Source: Parietichytrium sp. I65-24A (lineage: Eukaryota; Sar; Bigyra; Thraustochytrida; Thraustochytriidae). Taken from it: a stretch of DNA of 64,000 bases. Under the pieces are notes generated by a model. That model searched no databases, was not told where the DNA came from, and saw only the letters and a program-made list of their open reading frames with translations. The stretch is taken from positions 124,001 to 188,000 of the forward strand of contig BLSF01000016.1 in assembly GCA_012862575.1 (NCBI GenBank), in the 5' to 3' direction. Made by a program: the position numbers and the translations under genes. Below, one piece after another: positions 40,836 to 50,571 of this stretch (position 1 is the first letter of the stretch; each line of letters begins with the position of its first letter).

Positions 40836-42056
40836 CTAGATCACTTTGCGGAGACCCTGAATCACATTCCGGGCGGCACGAACTTGGCGGACATTTACGT
40901 TTAGCCTCGATCTGTGGAGAAAGTCAGCGAGCCTCGATGCTAATTCAGTAGGCTGTGAGACGTCAGACGAAGTATCTTCGGCCGCAAGATTTGTGGAGGC
41001 AGAGCCTTCGTGCGAAGACCAATGCTCTAGCCTATGCGCGAACTTCGCGATGGATTCATCTAGGCGCGGAGGGCAAGTGTTCTTGAGCATGCAAGGGACA
41101 CCGTGCAAATTCATACGAGATGCTCCTCCAAGGAGAACGACGTCGCCGCTCCTAACAATGATAGGCAGCGGCGGCGGCGGGCCGCCATCTGCTTGCGAGT
41201 CTCCTCCTAAGACGTAGACTCCTGCATTGCCGAACGAGATGGAAACGACTGGCGCCTCGTCCGTCCATTCGGCATCGTCTTTATGGCCACCCATCGTAGA
41301 GCCCTTCTGATAATAGTTGATTATGGCTGTTTCAGGGACTATCGAGTCTCCCACGCAAGCTACAATATGCTTTGCAAGTTGCGACAAGTTTTCGGGAAAC
41401 GGGGACTGCGCTTCTTCAGTGTACCTTCTGTTTTTCCAGTCGTAATGGAAGCCGAGAGTTGCCCAGCGAAGTCCAGGATCAAGGCTACTGGCTGGTTCGC
41501 CAGAGCTCAAAAGGTTACGCTCGCTCAGATCGCTCTTTGCATAAGCTATCGCGAGCTGCGAAACCCAATATGCTTCCGTTTGTGCATCGTTGAAAGGGTT
41601 GGGGATAAAAATGAAGCCTGGCCGGCCTGTTATGGTGAATGCCTTTCGGATCCGGACGCCGCTACTAGGAGACTGATCGCCCAGCGCCGGTGATGTTTGG
41701 ATCGGAAATGGAACAACAAGATCCTGCATTGACCTAGGCGAATTCTCCAGATTGTCAAAGTCAAGGCAAGGGACCTTCGAGCTGCTTCGAGGCCGCTTTC
41801 GGGATGTTGAGTGGCCAGAGCTGCCTCTCTCAGGACCGCTGGCAGAACTCTTCTCTTGCATCTCGAGCACGTAATCTGTGATTCTGCTTGCATTACGCTT
41901 AAAGTACTTCCAGACCGCCCGAAATGGTTCGATCTCGTCTTCAACCGCGACTGAAGTGACTCCGCCCTCACTTGTTACGCGTATTCCAGGACCGCCCCAC
42001 CGCCTGCGGCTCTCTTCCAAGCAGGTTTCCTCTGCTTCCTCCTGCTTGCTCTCCAT
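40836..42056 (-). CDS. ALKBH1: ALKBH1-type 2-oxoglutarate/Fe(II) dioxygenase
   Basis: 406 residues from the ATG at 42056. The catalytic region begins near residue 140. It contains LRWATLGFHYDWKNRRY, TAIINYYQKGSTMGGHKDDAEW with iron ligands H258 and D260, SISFGNAGVYVLGG, SGDVVLLGGASRMNLHGVP with the second His at 318, and the 2OG-binding Arg in SRLNVNVRQV. This arrangement, especially TLGYHYxW and RxNxxVRQV, is that of ALKBH1, which removes methyl groups from tRNA and DNA bases. The first 135 residues are Ser-rich and poorly conserved. The SET gene converges on it from the left with only 274 bp between stops. Confidence 0.92.
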   Translation of the reverse strand: MESKQEEAEETCLEESRRRWGGPGIRVTSEGGVTSVAVEDEIEPFRAVWKYFKRNASRITDYVLEMQEKSSASGPERGSSGHSTSRKRPRSSSKVPCLDFDNLENSPRSMQDLVVPFPIQTSPALGDQSPSSGVRIRKAFTITGRPGFIFIPNPFNDAQTEAYWVSQLAIAYAKSDLSERNLLSSGEPASSLDPGLRWATLGFHYDWKNRRYTEEAQSPFPENLSQLAKHIVACVGDSIVPETAIINYYQKGSTMGGHKDDAEWTDEAPVVSISFGNAGVYVLGGDSQADGGPPPPLPIIVRSGDVVLLGGASRMNLHGVPCMLKNTCPPRLDESIAKFAHRLEHWSSHEGSASTNLAAEDTSSDVSQPTELASRLADFLHRSRLNVNVRQVRAARNVIQGLRKVI

Positions 42057-42749
42057 CCCGGGCGAGCGGACGTCTTGACCAGCTCGTCTTCACGCAGCAG
42101 CGCAGACTTTACTCCGCCTAACTCTGTGGCGCTGCGCGCTTTCCGTCGCCCACTCCGACTCTACCACTCTACCACTCTGCCACTCTGCCACTCTCACAGT
42201 CCCCTGCCACTGCCTCTTGCAGCGCTGGAGCTGGGTGGTGCTGGCTGTCGTGCACGGACTTTCACATACTCGCACCTCTTCTAATCTCTTCTACCACTCT
42301 TCCACCACTAGCTAGTGACACTGGTGACATCTGAAATTCTGGTGACACTGGTGCCACTGGTGCTGAGAGTATCTGAGAGTGAGTGTTCGTACCACAGGTA
42401 GTGCTTTTGTTATCTCCAAGCTAATCTCTTTCTGTGCAGTCTTCGCAGTGCACGTTTCTTGATTGTGAGATTCTTGAGCGCAACACCGTGTGGACACCGT
42501 GTGGACACCGTGTGGACACTTTGGGAACACCGTGGGGACTCCGTGGCGTGCAACTTGAACGCAGCTGAGCGCGGACGAAACGCGCCTTCGAACAATCTCC
42601 GTTTGGAGGCACCGCTGACAAGGCGCCCGCCGGCGGAAGGAGCAAGGCGAGTGAGCTGAACGGAGCTGGAGCTAGCGCGCTAGCTGGATAGGCGTCGAAT
42701 AGCGGTTCGGAAGCTTGGGAGGGTTCTCGCAGCCAGGAAGAGAGGATCC
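42057..42749. other. Divergent spacer between ALKBH1 and YqgF genes
   Basis: No supported gene. CACTCTNC repeats lie at 42155-42195, GGTGACACTGG repeats at 42317-42365 and a perfect 11-bp tandem repeat at 42484-42519. Confidence 0.6.
42484..42519. repeat. 11-bp tandem repeat CACCGTGTGGA
   Basis: Three perfect units and a partial fourth, with weaker related words continuing to about 42546. Confidence 0.9.
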
Positions 42750-43274
42750 ATGTGGGTAAATGCCAAGGAGCTGCTCGTTCGCACGCTGCAGACGAAACGC
42801 GGGGGCTTGCTGGCGCTGGACTATGGCGTGAAACGTGTGGGAACGGCGTTCTCGGACGAGTGTTTGAAGAGCGCCTACCCTGGACCGGTGATCGAGAATC
42901 GAGGCGCCGAGAGTGTGAGACGCGAAATTGAGAAGCTTATGGAAGAAACCAATGCTGTAGCCCTTGTGGTTGGGTGGCCAATTCACCCTGCAACGCAGAA
43001 AGTGACAGAGAGCTGTCGGCGAGTGGCGACCTTTGTGAACAGTCTGCAACTCGACCACGTGCCCAAGGCTGTTCAGAATGAGTCCTACTCTACGAAGCGC
43101 GCACAGGAGGAACTGTTCTTTTCGCTTGAGCCGGGCTTTCGGCATTCCGCAAGCAGGAAGAAAAGGAAAGAAAGACTTAAAGACACTCATTGGGATTCAT
43201 ACGCAGCAGCTGTCATCTTACAAGATTTTTTGAACCACCATGTTCCGCGCGAAGAACAGGACCGATCTCGCTGA
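42750..43274 (+). CDS. YqgF/RuvX family RNase H-fold protein
   Basis: 174 residues. The start LALDYGVKRVGTAFSD carries the first acidic catalytic residue (D24) of the YqgF fold, LVVGWP follows at 72-77, NESYSTKRA at 110-118 supplies E111 (DERLST in bacteria), and HWDSYAAAVILQDFL at 148-161 supplies D149. All three acidic positions are therefore kept. Bacterial members mature 16S rRNA ends or act on Holliday-like DNA. In eukaryotes they usually serve an organelle, but the N-terminus here is short with no clear transit peptide. The last 62 bp of the coding region overlap the convergent TEX10 coding end. Confidence 0.9.
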   Translation: MWVNAKELLVRTLQTKRGGLLALDYGVKRVGTAFSDECLKSAYPGPVIENRGAESVRREIEKLMEETNAVALVVGWPIHPATQKVTESCRRVATFVNSLQLDHVPKAVQNESYSTKRAQEELFFSLEPGFRHSASRKKRKERLKDTHWDSYAAAVILQDFLNHHVPREEQDRSR

Positions 43275-46200
43275 GAAGCTTGGACACGTGCGAGCTTTGA
43301 GCTTCGTCTTGGCGCAGCATGGAGACCAGGCGAACGCACTCTGGGCCTTGCAAAGGTGCTAATATGGGCTGGTGATGGATCGCCGCCGCCCAGCCTTGCA
43401 AAAGACGCTCTTTCGCTTGCTGGGTGAGATTTACAGAGGAGTAGCAGTGCAACAGTGTTGGCGCAAGCTCTGCCGGAGGTACGAGGGAGACGAATTGTAA
43501 GAGAATCTCGTCGACCAAGGCAAGATCCTCCGTTGCGACAGCAGCCCCTCGAATGTAAGCAAGTAGCACCATGAGATGCTTCAAAAAGGGGTCCGGAAAT
43601 GTATCATCCAGCTGTTCCTGGTGCAGCTTCACCACTGTACGCGCAATATAAATCACCCTGCGCACCTCAATTCCGTGCAGGATAGAAAAATCTGATGCAG
43701 AAGTTTCGTTTGCGCGTGCCAGGCAGGCCACTCCTTTAAGGCTCGGGTCATTGTTTTCTGCTTCAACATCCGCGCCAACTTGCTTGAGCAGCTGAAATAG
43801 TAACGGGTACATCAGGTGAGCTATAGGCACGGAATGCTCGCGCTGAAGCGTGCTCAGCTCGTCGCAAATACTGTCTACCATGTAAATAGAGTTAAACGCA
43901 AACGACGTGTTTGTTTTTTCAAAAGCGCTTGTTGTCGAGAGTTCTTTTTCGTTCGCGCTTGTCGATGGAGTATCATCCTGAAGACCAGAGCCCCAGATAC
44001 ACGAGATCGCAAAGCTCAAGGTGTCAGCCATGTTGGAAGTCAGAGCGGATGAGTCAATCTCATCGCCGCTCGAAGTAAGGCTGCGCATCAACACTGTGAA
44101 AGGTATCTGGATCATCCTGGAAGATAGCAATGCAACCTGCTCCGCAGAGCGATTGGATTCATCAGCCTCGAAACGAATTTTCTCGACACATTGTGCCAGC
44201 CCTCTAAGCATGGTTTGAGGCACTTGGCGAATTGGCAGGTTACCCAGCAAATCTAAGAGCTTGAGCTTGAGGGGATCCGGCATGATCTTCAGGAATGGCC
44301 CGAAAACCTCGACTTGAGTTGACTTTGATTGGATGCAAAAGTTTGGTGTAAGCCAGCGAGCCACATGATCCCAAAACTCCGTGTTTTGATCCATACAAAG
44401 AGAGCACTTGACTAGTATATGGAGAACGAATGCCACCACGTCTAGCGTGCTTTCGTCATGCCCGGCCTGCCACACGTACTTTGCCAGCGCAAGTATCCAT
44501 TGCGGAGACGGTGAAGAGTTCAATTGTCTTGCCTCACCGTGCTTGCCCTCGAAATAGGTCGAGATGTAGTCGTCCAAGCACCTTAGGATTGGGGTGGTTT
44601 GTTGAATTTGTTTGGGGTCGTTCAAGGTCTGCAAGAGACTAATCCACGCGTCAAATGAAGATCTCATCCCTTCATCTAAGCTAGCTTTGGTGTCATCTGC
44701 AACGAGCGGACAGCCGTGCAGGAGCTTCACCACACGAAAGAGGGACTCAATCGTTTCTGCCGCCTCCAGAGAAACAGTCTGGACGCGTCTTTCTAATCTT
44801 GCAATCAGCCATTGAGTCATCTTTTCCAGACTTTGTTCGAGCGGCCCGGCCTGGAGAGCGTCAACCGCATTCGTGCTCGAGGCGAGCATAATTACTGCGC
44901 GAGCTAGCCAAAGGTTGCTTCTGAACACCATACTTGCAGTGTCATTGCCACTGCTCTGATGGGATCGCCTTCTCCCTCCAGCGTTACCCATGGCGGAGTT
45001 TTTCAACGGGAAAGACGCAGCAATTATCTCGAGAAATTTGTTGCACGTCGATTTCATCTCTTCTGACACAGAGAATTCAACCAACTCTGAATGCGAGTCA
45101 GCACTGCGCTTGAATACTGTAAAGAGGAGCTCGCTGGCATTCTCGAGGTAGAGAAGCATTTCTTTTCCCTCCTCGTGCGACTTGGACTGTGACGCACACG
45201 AATGCAAAAAGGCTGCATTTGCTTGTTGCCACGAGGAGAGTACACTGCCCAATGTTGACGTGTATAGCGAAGACGTGGTCGCCTCGGCCTCTGATGTCGG
45301 CAAGCCGATAGGCGATTTAGCATCCACAGGCTTTTGCGAGTATATCCTTGGATGCCTCAGAGTCCGAGCCGAGCAGACCAGAGTTGGTTTGCCTATCTTT
45401 GACACCGACCCCCCAAAAGCTGTGGTGCCAGTCGAGGAAGCAAATAGTTTAACAGCTCGCAGAAACGATGCGCACGCGGTAGCCCAGGATGGAGCAGTTT
45501 GTTTGGAAATGGAGTTGAGGTTCTGTTCGCCACCATTCTGGTCCACTGTAGACTGTGTCGAAAGAGGCGCGTCCGAGCCACCTGATGTCTTCGCCAACGG
45601 GCCTGCAGATTGCTTGCTTTTTGACTTTTTGGTTGAATTCTTAAACGTTCTGAGAATCCCGGTCGTCCTACGGCTGATACCAGTAACGACTGACGCGCTT
45701 GAAGCAGGGCCTGTCGCACCTACTTTTGTTGCGGACTGAATGGAGCTGGATCCCACCTCGGAAAGGGATGCAGCCAAAAGTGCGGAATACAGCGGCAAAA
45801 GGGCTGTCTCAAATTCCAAGATCATAGTTGGGAAGTGGTCCATGACTATATCCAGGAGCCTGAGAGCATCCATTCTCCTGCCCAGGCTGAGAGCGCTAAG
45901 CCCAGCACAGATGTGGAACATGAAGAGGCGAAAGAATGGGGTGAACCAGTGGATATGCGACACGTGACCTTCAGCGTCTTCACCAGTGGCAACTTTGCAA
46001 GCGAACAAGGTCTCAAGAAGGTGCCGAGCAGCGACGCGAACCTGCTTTTCCTCGTCATTGGCAAGCTCTATGACACAGCCAACAATGACCGAGAGTTGAG
46101 CCTTTACTTCTCCAGAAATGCCAACTGCTTCCAACACCTCCTTCAAGCCTTGTAGGGCTTCGCTTCTGACTTTGCCATTGTGATGCTTCGCTTTGCTCAA

Positions 46201-46404
46201 AAGCTCTGACAAGGAGAGATTTTTTGAGCTCACTAGCAGTCCTGACTTGTCCGCTACAACGCTCTGCTCGCGGACAAGGATGGCCCGCGATTTGAAGGAT
46301 GTGTCGATACTATTGGACGGCGGGGGGGCCTTCTTCCCAACTTTGCGCTTGATCCTCTTGAAGTCTGCGCCAGCGTCTGACTTTCTCTTTTTGGTCTGAA
46401 CCAT
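43213..46404 (-). CDS. TEX10: TEX10/IPI1 homologue (Rix1 complex, 60S ribosome biogenesis)
   Basis: 1063 residues in one exon. The N-terminus is very close to the TEX10/IPI1 pattern: DFKRIKRKVGKKAPPPSN, IDTSFKSRAI, then SLSELLSKAKHHNGKVRSEALQGLKEVLE and DEEKQVRVAARHLLETLF. A helical-repeat body follows with low-complexity segments at about 220-300. TEX10/IPI1 works with PELP1/Rix1 and WDR18/Ipi3 in pre-60S maturation, in the nucleus. The C-terminal 20 codons overlap antisense with the YqgF coding end. An array of TGAGTCA nonamers lies about 390-460 bp upstream of the start. Confidence 0.9.
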   Translation of the reverse strand: MVQTKKRKSDAGADFKRIKRKVGKKAPPPSNSIDTSFKSRAILVREQSVVADKSGLLVSSKNLSLSELLSKAKHHNGKVRSEALQGLKEVLEAVGISGEVKAQLSVIVGCVIELANDEEKQVRVAARHLLETLFACKVATGEDAEGHVSHIHWFTPFFRLFMFHICAGLSALSLGRRMDALRLLDIVMDHFPTMILEFETALLPLYSALLAASLSEVGSSSIQSATKVGATGPASSASVVTGISRRTTGILRTFKNSTKKSKSKQSAGPLAKTSGGSDAPLSTQSTVDQNGGEQNLNSISKQTAPSWATACASFLRAVKLFASSTGTTAFGGSVSKIGKPTLVCSARTLRHPRIYSQKPVDAKSPIGLPTSEAEATTSSLYTSTLGSVLSSWQQANAAFLHSCASQSKSHEEGKEMLLYLENASELLFTVFKRSADSHSELVEFSVSEEMKSTCNKFLEIIAASFPLKNSAMGNAGGRRRSHQSSGNDTASMVFRSNLWLARAVIMLASSTNAVDALQAGPLEQSLEKMTQWLIARLERRVQTVSLEAAETIESLFRVVKLLHGCPLVADDTKASLDEGMRSSFDAWISLLQTLNDPKQIQQTTPILRCLDDYISTYFEGKHGEARQLNSSPSPQWILALAKYVWQAGHDESTLDVVAFVLHILVKCSLCMDQNTEFWDHVARWLTPNFCIQSKSTQVEVFGPFLKIMPDPLKLKLLDLLGNLPIRQVPQTMLRGLAQCVEKIRFEADESNRSAEQVALLSSRMIQIPFTVLMRSLTSSGDEIDSSALTSNMADTLSFAISCIWGSGLQDDTPSTSANEKELSTTSAFEKTNTSFAFNSIYMVDSICDELSTLQREHSVPIAHLMYPLLFQLLKQVGADVEAENNDPSLKGVACLARANETSASDFSILHGIEVRRVIYIARTVVKLHQEQLDDTFPDPFLKHLMVLLAYIRGAAVATEDLALVDEILLQFVSLVPPAELAPTLLHCYSSVNLTQQAKERLLQGWAAAIHHQPILAPLQGPECVRLVSMLRQDEAQSSHVSKLLSEIGPVLRAEHGGSKNLVR

Positions 46405-48982
46405 ACTTGACGAAACAAAAAGGAACCTTGCCTACAGGATAACACCTTCGTATTCGTGCTTTGAGTTGATCCCCTTGTTTCTCCTTTTACGAAATCAGGT
46501 TTGGGGGTACTTGCAGCAAGCGCAGCCCAACAGCGAAGGGCGGCAGCAGTGCCAAGGGGAAGGACGTGAAGTGGTGGCGCCAGAGGGCTCGTCGTAGAGA
46601 CTGCAGGGTCCGGTAGAAGCTGGTAGCCAGCCTTTTTCCCAAGAGTGAAGGATGATCTGCCGACTGCGGTTGCTGGCACGGTGATCTCTCGGTCCAGGGC
46701 GACGCGAGCTTCTTGTGTGAGTGGCGAGAGTGAATGGAGCGCAGGAGGGTGCGGCTACCGAGCGCCAAGTGGCAGTGCTGAGCGGCGCGCCGGGTGAGTC
46801 GGGCGAGTTGGGTGAGTCAGGTGAGTCAGGTGAGTCAGGTGAGTCAGGTGAGTCAGGTGAGTCAGCCAGTGTCTTTGCTGGTTGGCGACTCGTGCCCGGA
46901 CGAAGCAAAATGGTGGTGGTGGTATGTGGTGGTGGTGGGCCACTTTAACGGAGGCAGTAGCTGTGGCTACGGAGGGAAGTGAGACTTGGAAGCGTTCCTC
47001 AGACGTGCTGATGTGATATCGTTTCCCGTAAGTCCCAAGCGCTGGGAGTGTGGGCTTCGGAGTGAGGATGGAGTGGACAGCACACCAGTACTAGGCTCAG
47101 AACCAAGGACTGAATAGTAATGCCATGGAGGGTGGGAGATGGTAGGGAGGGTAGGATGCCGAAGGACTACGCAGCTCTATCTTCTCATTACACCCAATTA
47201 CCTCCAAAACATCGTCGAGCAGATTTGCTTGCGTTCCGCGTTCTGCGAACATTTTGCTCGGTGTCGTTCGCCTCGGCTTGGTTGATGACGATAGCAGGAA
47301 ACCTCCCGAGTTCCTCTCTTTACATTCCACACATTCATGAACAAACACTCTGACATCAGAGCCCTGAAGTACAGTACCGGTACTCGGTACTGAGTTACGG
47401 TACGCAATCTGAAAAACGCTCTGTCAAGAACCTTTCCAAAGTGATATAATCTTCACGATGCGTTTCAAACTGTTCAAACACTGAGTGCCGGCAAGAGCAC
47501 GAGTAAGCGAGTAACAGCGAGTAACTTGCTCGGTACGTACACGTAGTACGTACACTAAGCCTAGTGTACACTGCATAAAGACTTGTACATGTACGTCCTA
47601 TTGCGGCACCATAGCCCACCTAGTCTCAGCAGTTTCACTAGGTGAGGCCTTTTCGTGTTCGATAGGAGAATTATCTGCCTGCTTCAGCGTCACTTTGTTC
47701 GCTCATCCAATGCCTAAACACTACCCATCCTGATAATGCCACCGTAATAGGTGATACATTAGTTACTGAATTTTGATGTCCTAGTGGATAGCCGTGCACT
47801 ACTGCAAACAGTAAAGGTACCGTACTGCTAATGAGAGATCTACGACTGAAAGGGAGTACAACTTCTTGCTCTGATTACGAAGCTTCTGAGAAGGTCAAAA
47901 AATCCGCTAGGCTACTAGACAACGTGAGCTCCAGTGATTAAGACACCTCTTTCTGAGAACTAAGAATAATCAGCTGAAGCTGTAGGCAGACCACAGTCCT
48001 AGTCACACCGGGAGACAATAAGCCACGCTAGGAGGTAACTCTATGCTCCTCTGGAGAAGAGCTAGTGAGTGATCATCAGTCAATATCAGTCACGGTGATA
48101 TTGGTGATATCCACACTAAGAGTGAGTTCGCTGAGTCGCCGGCGGTCTCTCCGGAACGGCCCTGTGTTTACTTCTAATAAGTCATGTGGCAGTGGGTCTA
48201 GTGTGCGAGGGAGGAGATAAAAGGAGTTGGCTAACTTTGACTACCCAAGAGCCGCAGGCTATTGGACCTTCCTACTAAACCCGAATTAGAGAATGGATTA
48301 GTTGCCTCGCCAGCGTCTAGTGTGCATGATACAGCATCCAGTAAGCCACTCTGCGGACTCTTAGCGAGTGGTGTAATGTGTTGTTGTTCTCTGCTAGGAG
48401 GAGTGCACCTATGGAAAACAGTATCGTATCTTAGTCGGCGTTACCTTGAGAGTCTGCTGGAGAGGCCGCTGGAGCTGCAAGGACTTGAGCTAGGACCGCA
48501 CGGACTAAACAGTAGTACTTTTGCGGAAAGCTCAGAAAGGTCAGCGAATGAGGAAGGAAGAGTCTCAACCAAAGCCAAGCAGAGCAGATAGATAGAGATT
48601 ATCAGTTGCGACGTGGCGAAGGACAAGCGAAGAAGCGCATTCAAGGCAACGAAGAGCAGGGCAGGGCATCGAGTCAGCGGCGAGCGGCATCGGCGGAGAG
48701 CACCTTGCTTCTAGCTCTTGGCGTGGACCTTGCGCGCGATTTCTGTACGACTGCCACGCTGGTGGGTCAGTAACGTTATCAGCCTGTATTTGCGCCGCTT
48801 CCGCGTCACCGACAGTGACAGTGACAACGCCGGTTGCTTGGCGAGCGCGGGAGGGATTTGATTGTGCAAAGGTCTCGGCCGGCAATCCGTCTATCTCGAA
48901 GCGTCTGCGCAAGACTTGTGTAGAGATCTCATTTCTTTGATAGTGTCGAGTTTGTGCATCGTCAAGAAAAACAACAAGAACA
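46405..48982. other. 2.6-kb divergent spacer between TEX10 and Rab genes
   Basis: No supported gene. It contains the nonamer array at 46794-46865, GTGGTGGT runs near 46911-46940 and GTAC-rich palindromic words at 47379-47402 and 47528-47560. Open stretches across the array are tripeptide-periodic products of the repeat. Confidence 0.55.
46794..46865. repeat. TGAGTCA-containing nonamer array (long copy)
   Basis: Eight 9-bp units: two diverged (GTGAGTCGG, GCGAGTTGG), then six perfect GTGAGTCAG units at 46812-46865. Each perfect unit carries TGAGTCA, the classical binding word of GCN4/AP-1 type bZIP factors, and also GTGAGT, a 5' splice-site word. It lies 390-461 bp upstream of the TEX10 start. 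Confidence 0.93.
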
Positions 48983-49925
48983 ATGGCGAACCGATCAAGC
49001 AACACAAATTTTGACATGCAGATCAAGCTGCTGATGATTGGCGACTCTGGTGTGGGGAAAACATGTCTTCTTCTTCGTTATGCGAACGACTCTTTCAGCC
49101 CAACGTTCATAACAACCATCGGTATTGACTTCAAGATTAAGACCATTCAGCTCGACGACAAAGTTATCAAGTTGCAAATTTGGGACACTGCGGGGCAGGA
49201 GCGCTTTAGAACCATCACCACAAGCTATTTCCGAGGTAAGTTATGATGGAGAGCCGTGCGGATCTTTGATCTTTCCACCTTTCGTGGCGTTTTCACTAGG
49301 CGCTGCAGAGGAAGCATTGTTCGCGGATGTGCTGATTTTGTCATCGTGAATTTTGTAATCAATCTCCACAGGCGCACAGGGCATTCTTCTTGTCTACGAC
49401 GTTACGGACCGCGGGTCCTTCGAGAATATTCAGAACTGGGTCGGTCAAATTAAAAATCATGCCGAGAACAATATTTCAAAGGTTTTGATTGGCAACAAGT
49501 GTGACGTTGACGGGTCGGAGCGCGCCGTGACTCTTGAAGAGGGCCAAAAGCTTGCGAAAGACTTTGGTAAGTTGAGCAGACGGTGTCAGTGTTGTGGTTA
49601 CCGAATGCCGTGATGGAGTCTAACCGCAATCACTCACGCGTAACATAGGTATCGAGTACTTTTTCGAAGCTAGTGCGAAGCAAAACACCAATGTGAAGGA
49701 AGCGTAAGTTGTTGTGTAATTCTGTAGTCCCTATTTCTGCTCTATTCTCACAAAAGCAATTGTTTCCACTTGCTCAGTTTCGAGGCAGTGGCCCGGCACG
49801 TGAAAAATAGGCTTGTTCAGGATGGTCTCGGAGGCCCCGCAACATCCCGCCCTGGTACTGGAAGAGGAGGAATTCAGCTTGATGATACCGGCTCCAAGGG
49901 TGGTGGTTGCGCATGCGGCAAGTGA
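48983..49925 (+). CDS. Rab8/RabE-like small GTPase, four exons
   Basis: Exons are 48983-49235, 49372-49566, 49649-49703 and 49778-49925 (introns 136, 82 and 74 bp; phases 1, 1, 2), giving 216 residues. G-motifs: GDSGVGKT, the effector loop [30 protein letters not shown] and EASAK. The effector loop and [21 protein letters not shown] place it near Rab8/Rab1/Sec4, regulators of exocytic vesicle traffic. The tail ends GGGCACGK: two cysteines in CxC arrangement, but two residues before the end rather than at it. The spliced frame joins cleanly at every junction. Confidence 0.94.
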
Positions 49926-50571
49926 GCGTACGGTTTTAGTGGCGCTTTGAATTGTGAGGCGCTCCAGTGAAATGCAAATAGCGATCGATCTGCGACTTTT
50001 GTATTCGCATTTTCGCAAATCTGGGGCGTCTCTGTACTCAGTTCTTGCTTGGCTTCAACCGTTGTCAGCACCATCTCAACAATGCCCGCGAAGCGTCTCG
50101 CAACACTTTTTTCCGTCTGCTTACCCGCTTTACTCATACAACCTCTTTTTCTTACTCGTTTTTCATACTATGAATTTCTCATTCGCTGACTCCACTTGCA
50201 TCTTAGAACCTCCCTCTTGCATATTACTGCACTTAGAAGCCTTGCAATGGAGGCCATGCCTCAAGCATCCTCAAGCTCCTCAAGTTGTTGAACACTCGTA
50301 CGAGACCTCCGGTCAGAACGAAATGGCCTCGCTTGTTCGCGCCGCTAAGGTAGCAAAAAAATCTGCGACGCGTATTTCCCTAGTTGTCTTCAAAAGTTGA
50401 ACCGAGAGCAAGAGAATTTTCCATTTGTGAGACTTTCTTTTGAATAAAGAGATAAAAGAGAGTGGCCTAATATTTGTTCGTATCATCTTTTCTGTACAGC
50501 GCACGCGGTGTTTGGATCTGACTAGCAATTCGAGAATACAGCAAGAGGAAATTTTAAACACAGCTGAGCAA
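49926..50571. other. Convergent 3' spacer between Rab and DUF2462 genes
   Basis: No supported gene. Open stretches at 49954-50400 contain no recognisable motif. Confidence 0.6.

Noticed and set aside
46495-46982. Frames encoding SPD, GES or VSQ tripeptide repeats
   Set aside because: They are translations of the 9-bp array in different frames and strands, not evidence of protein.
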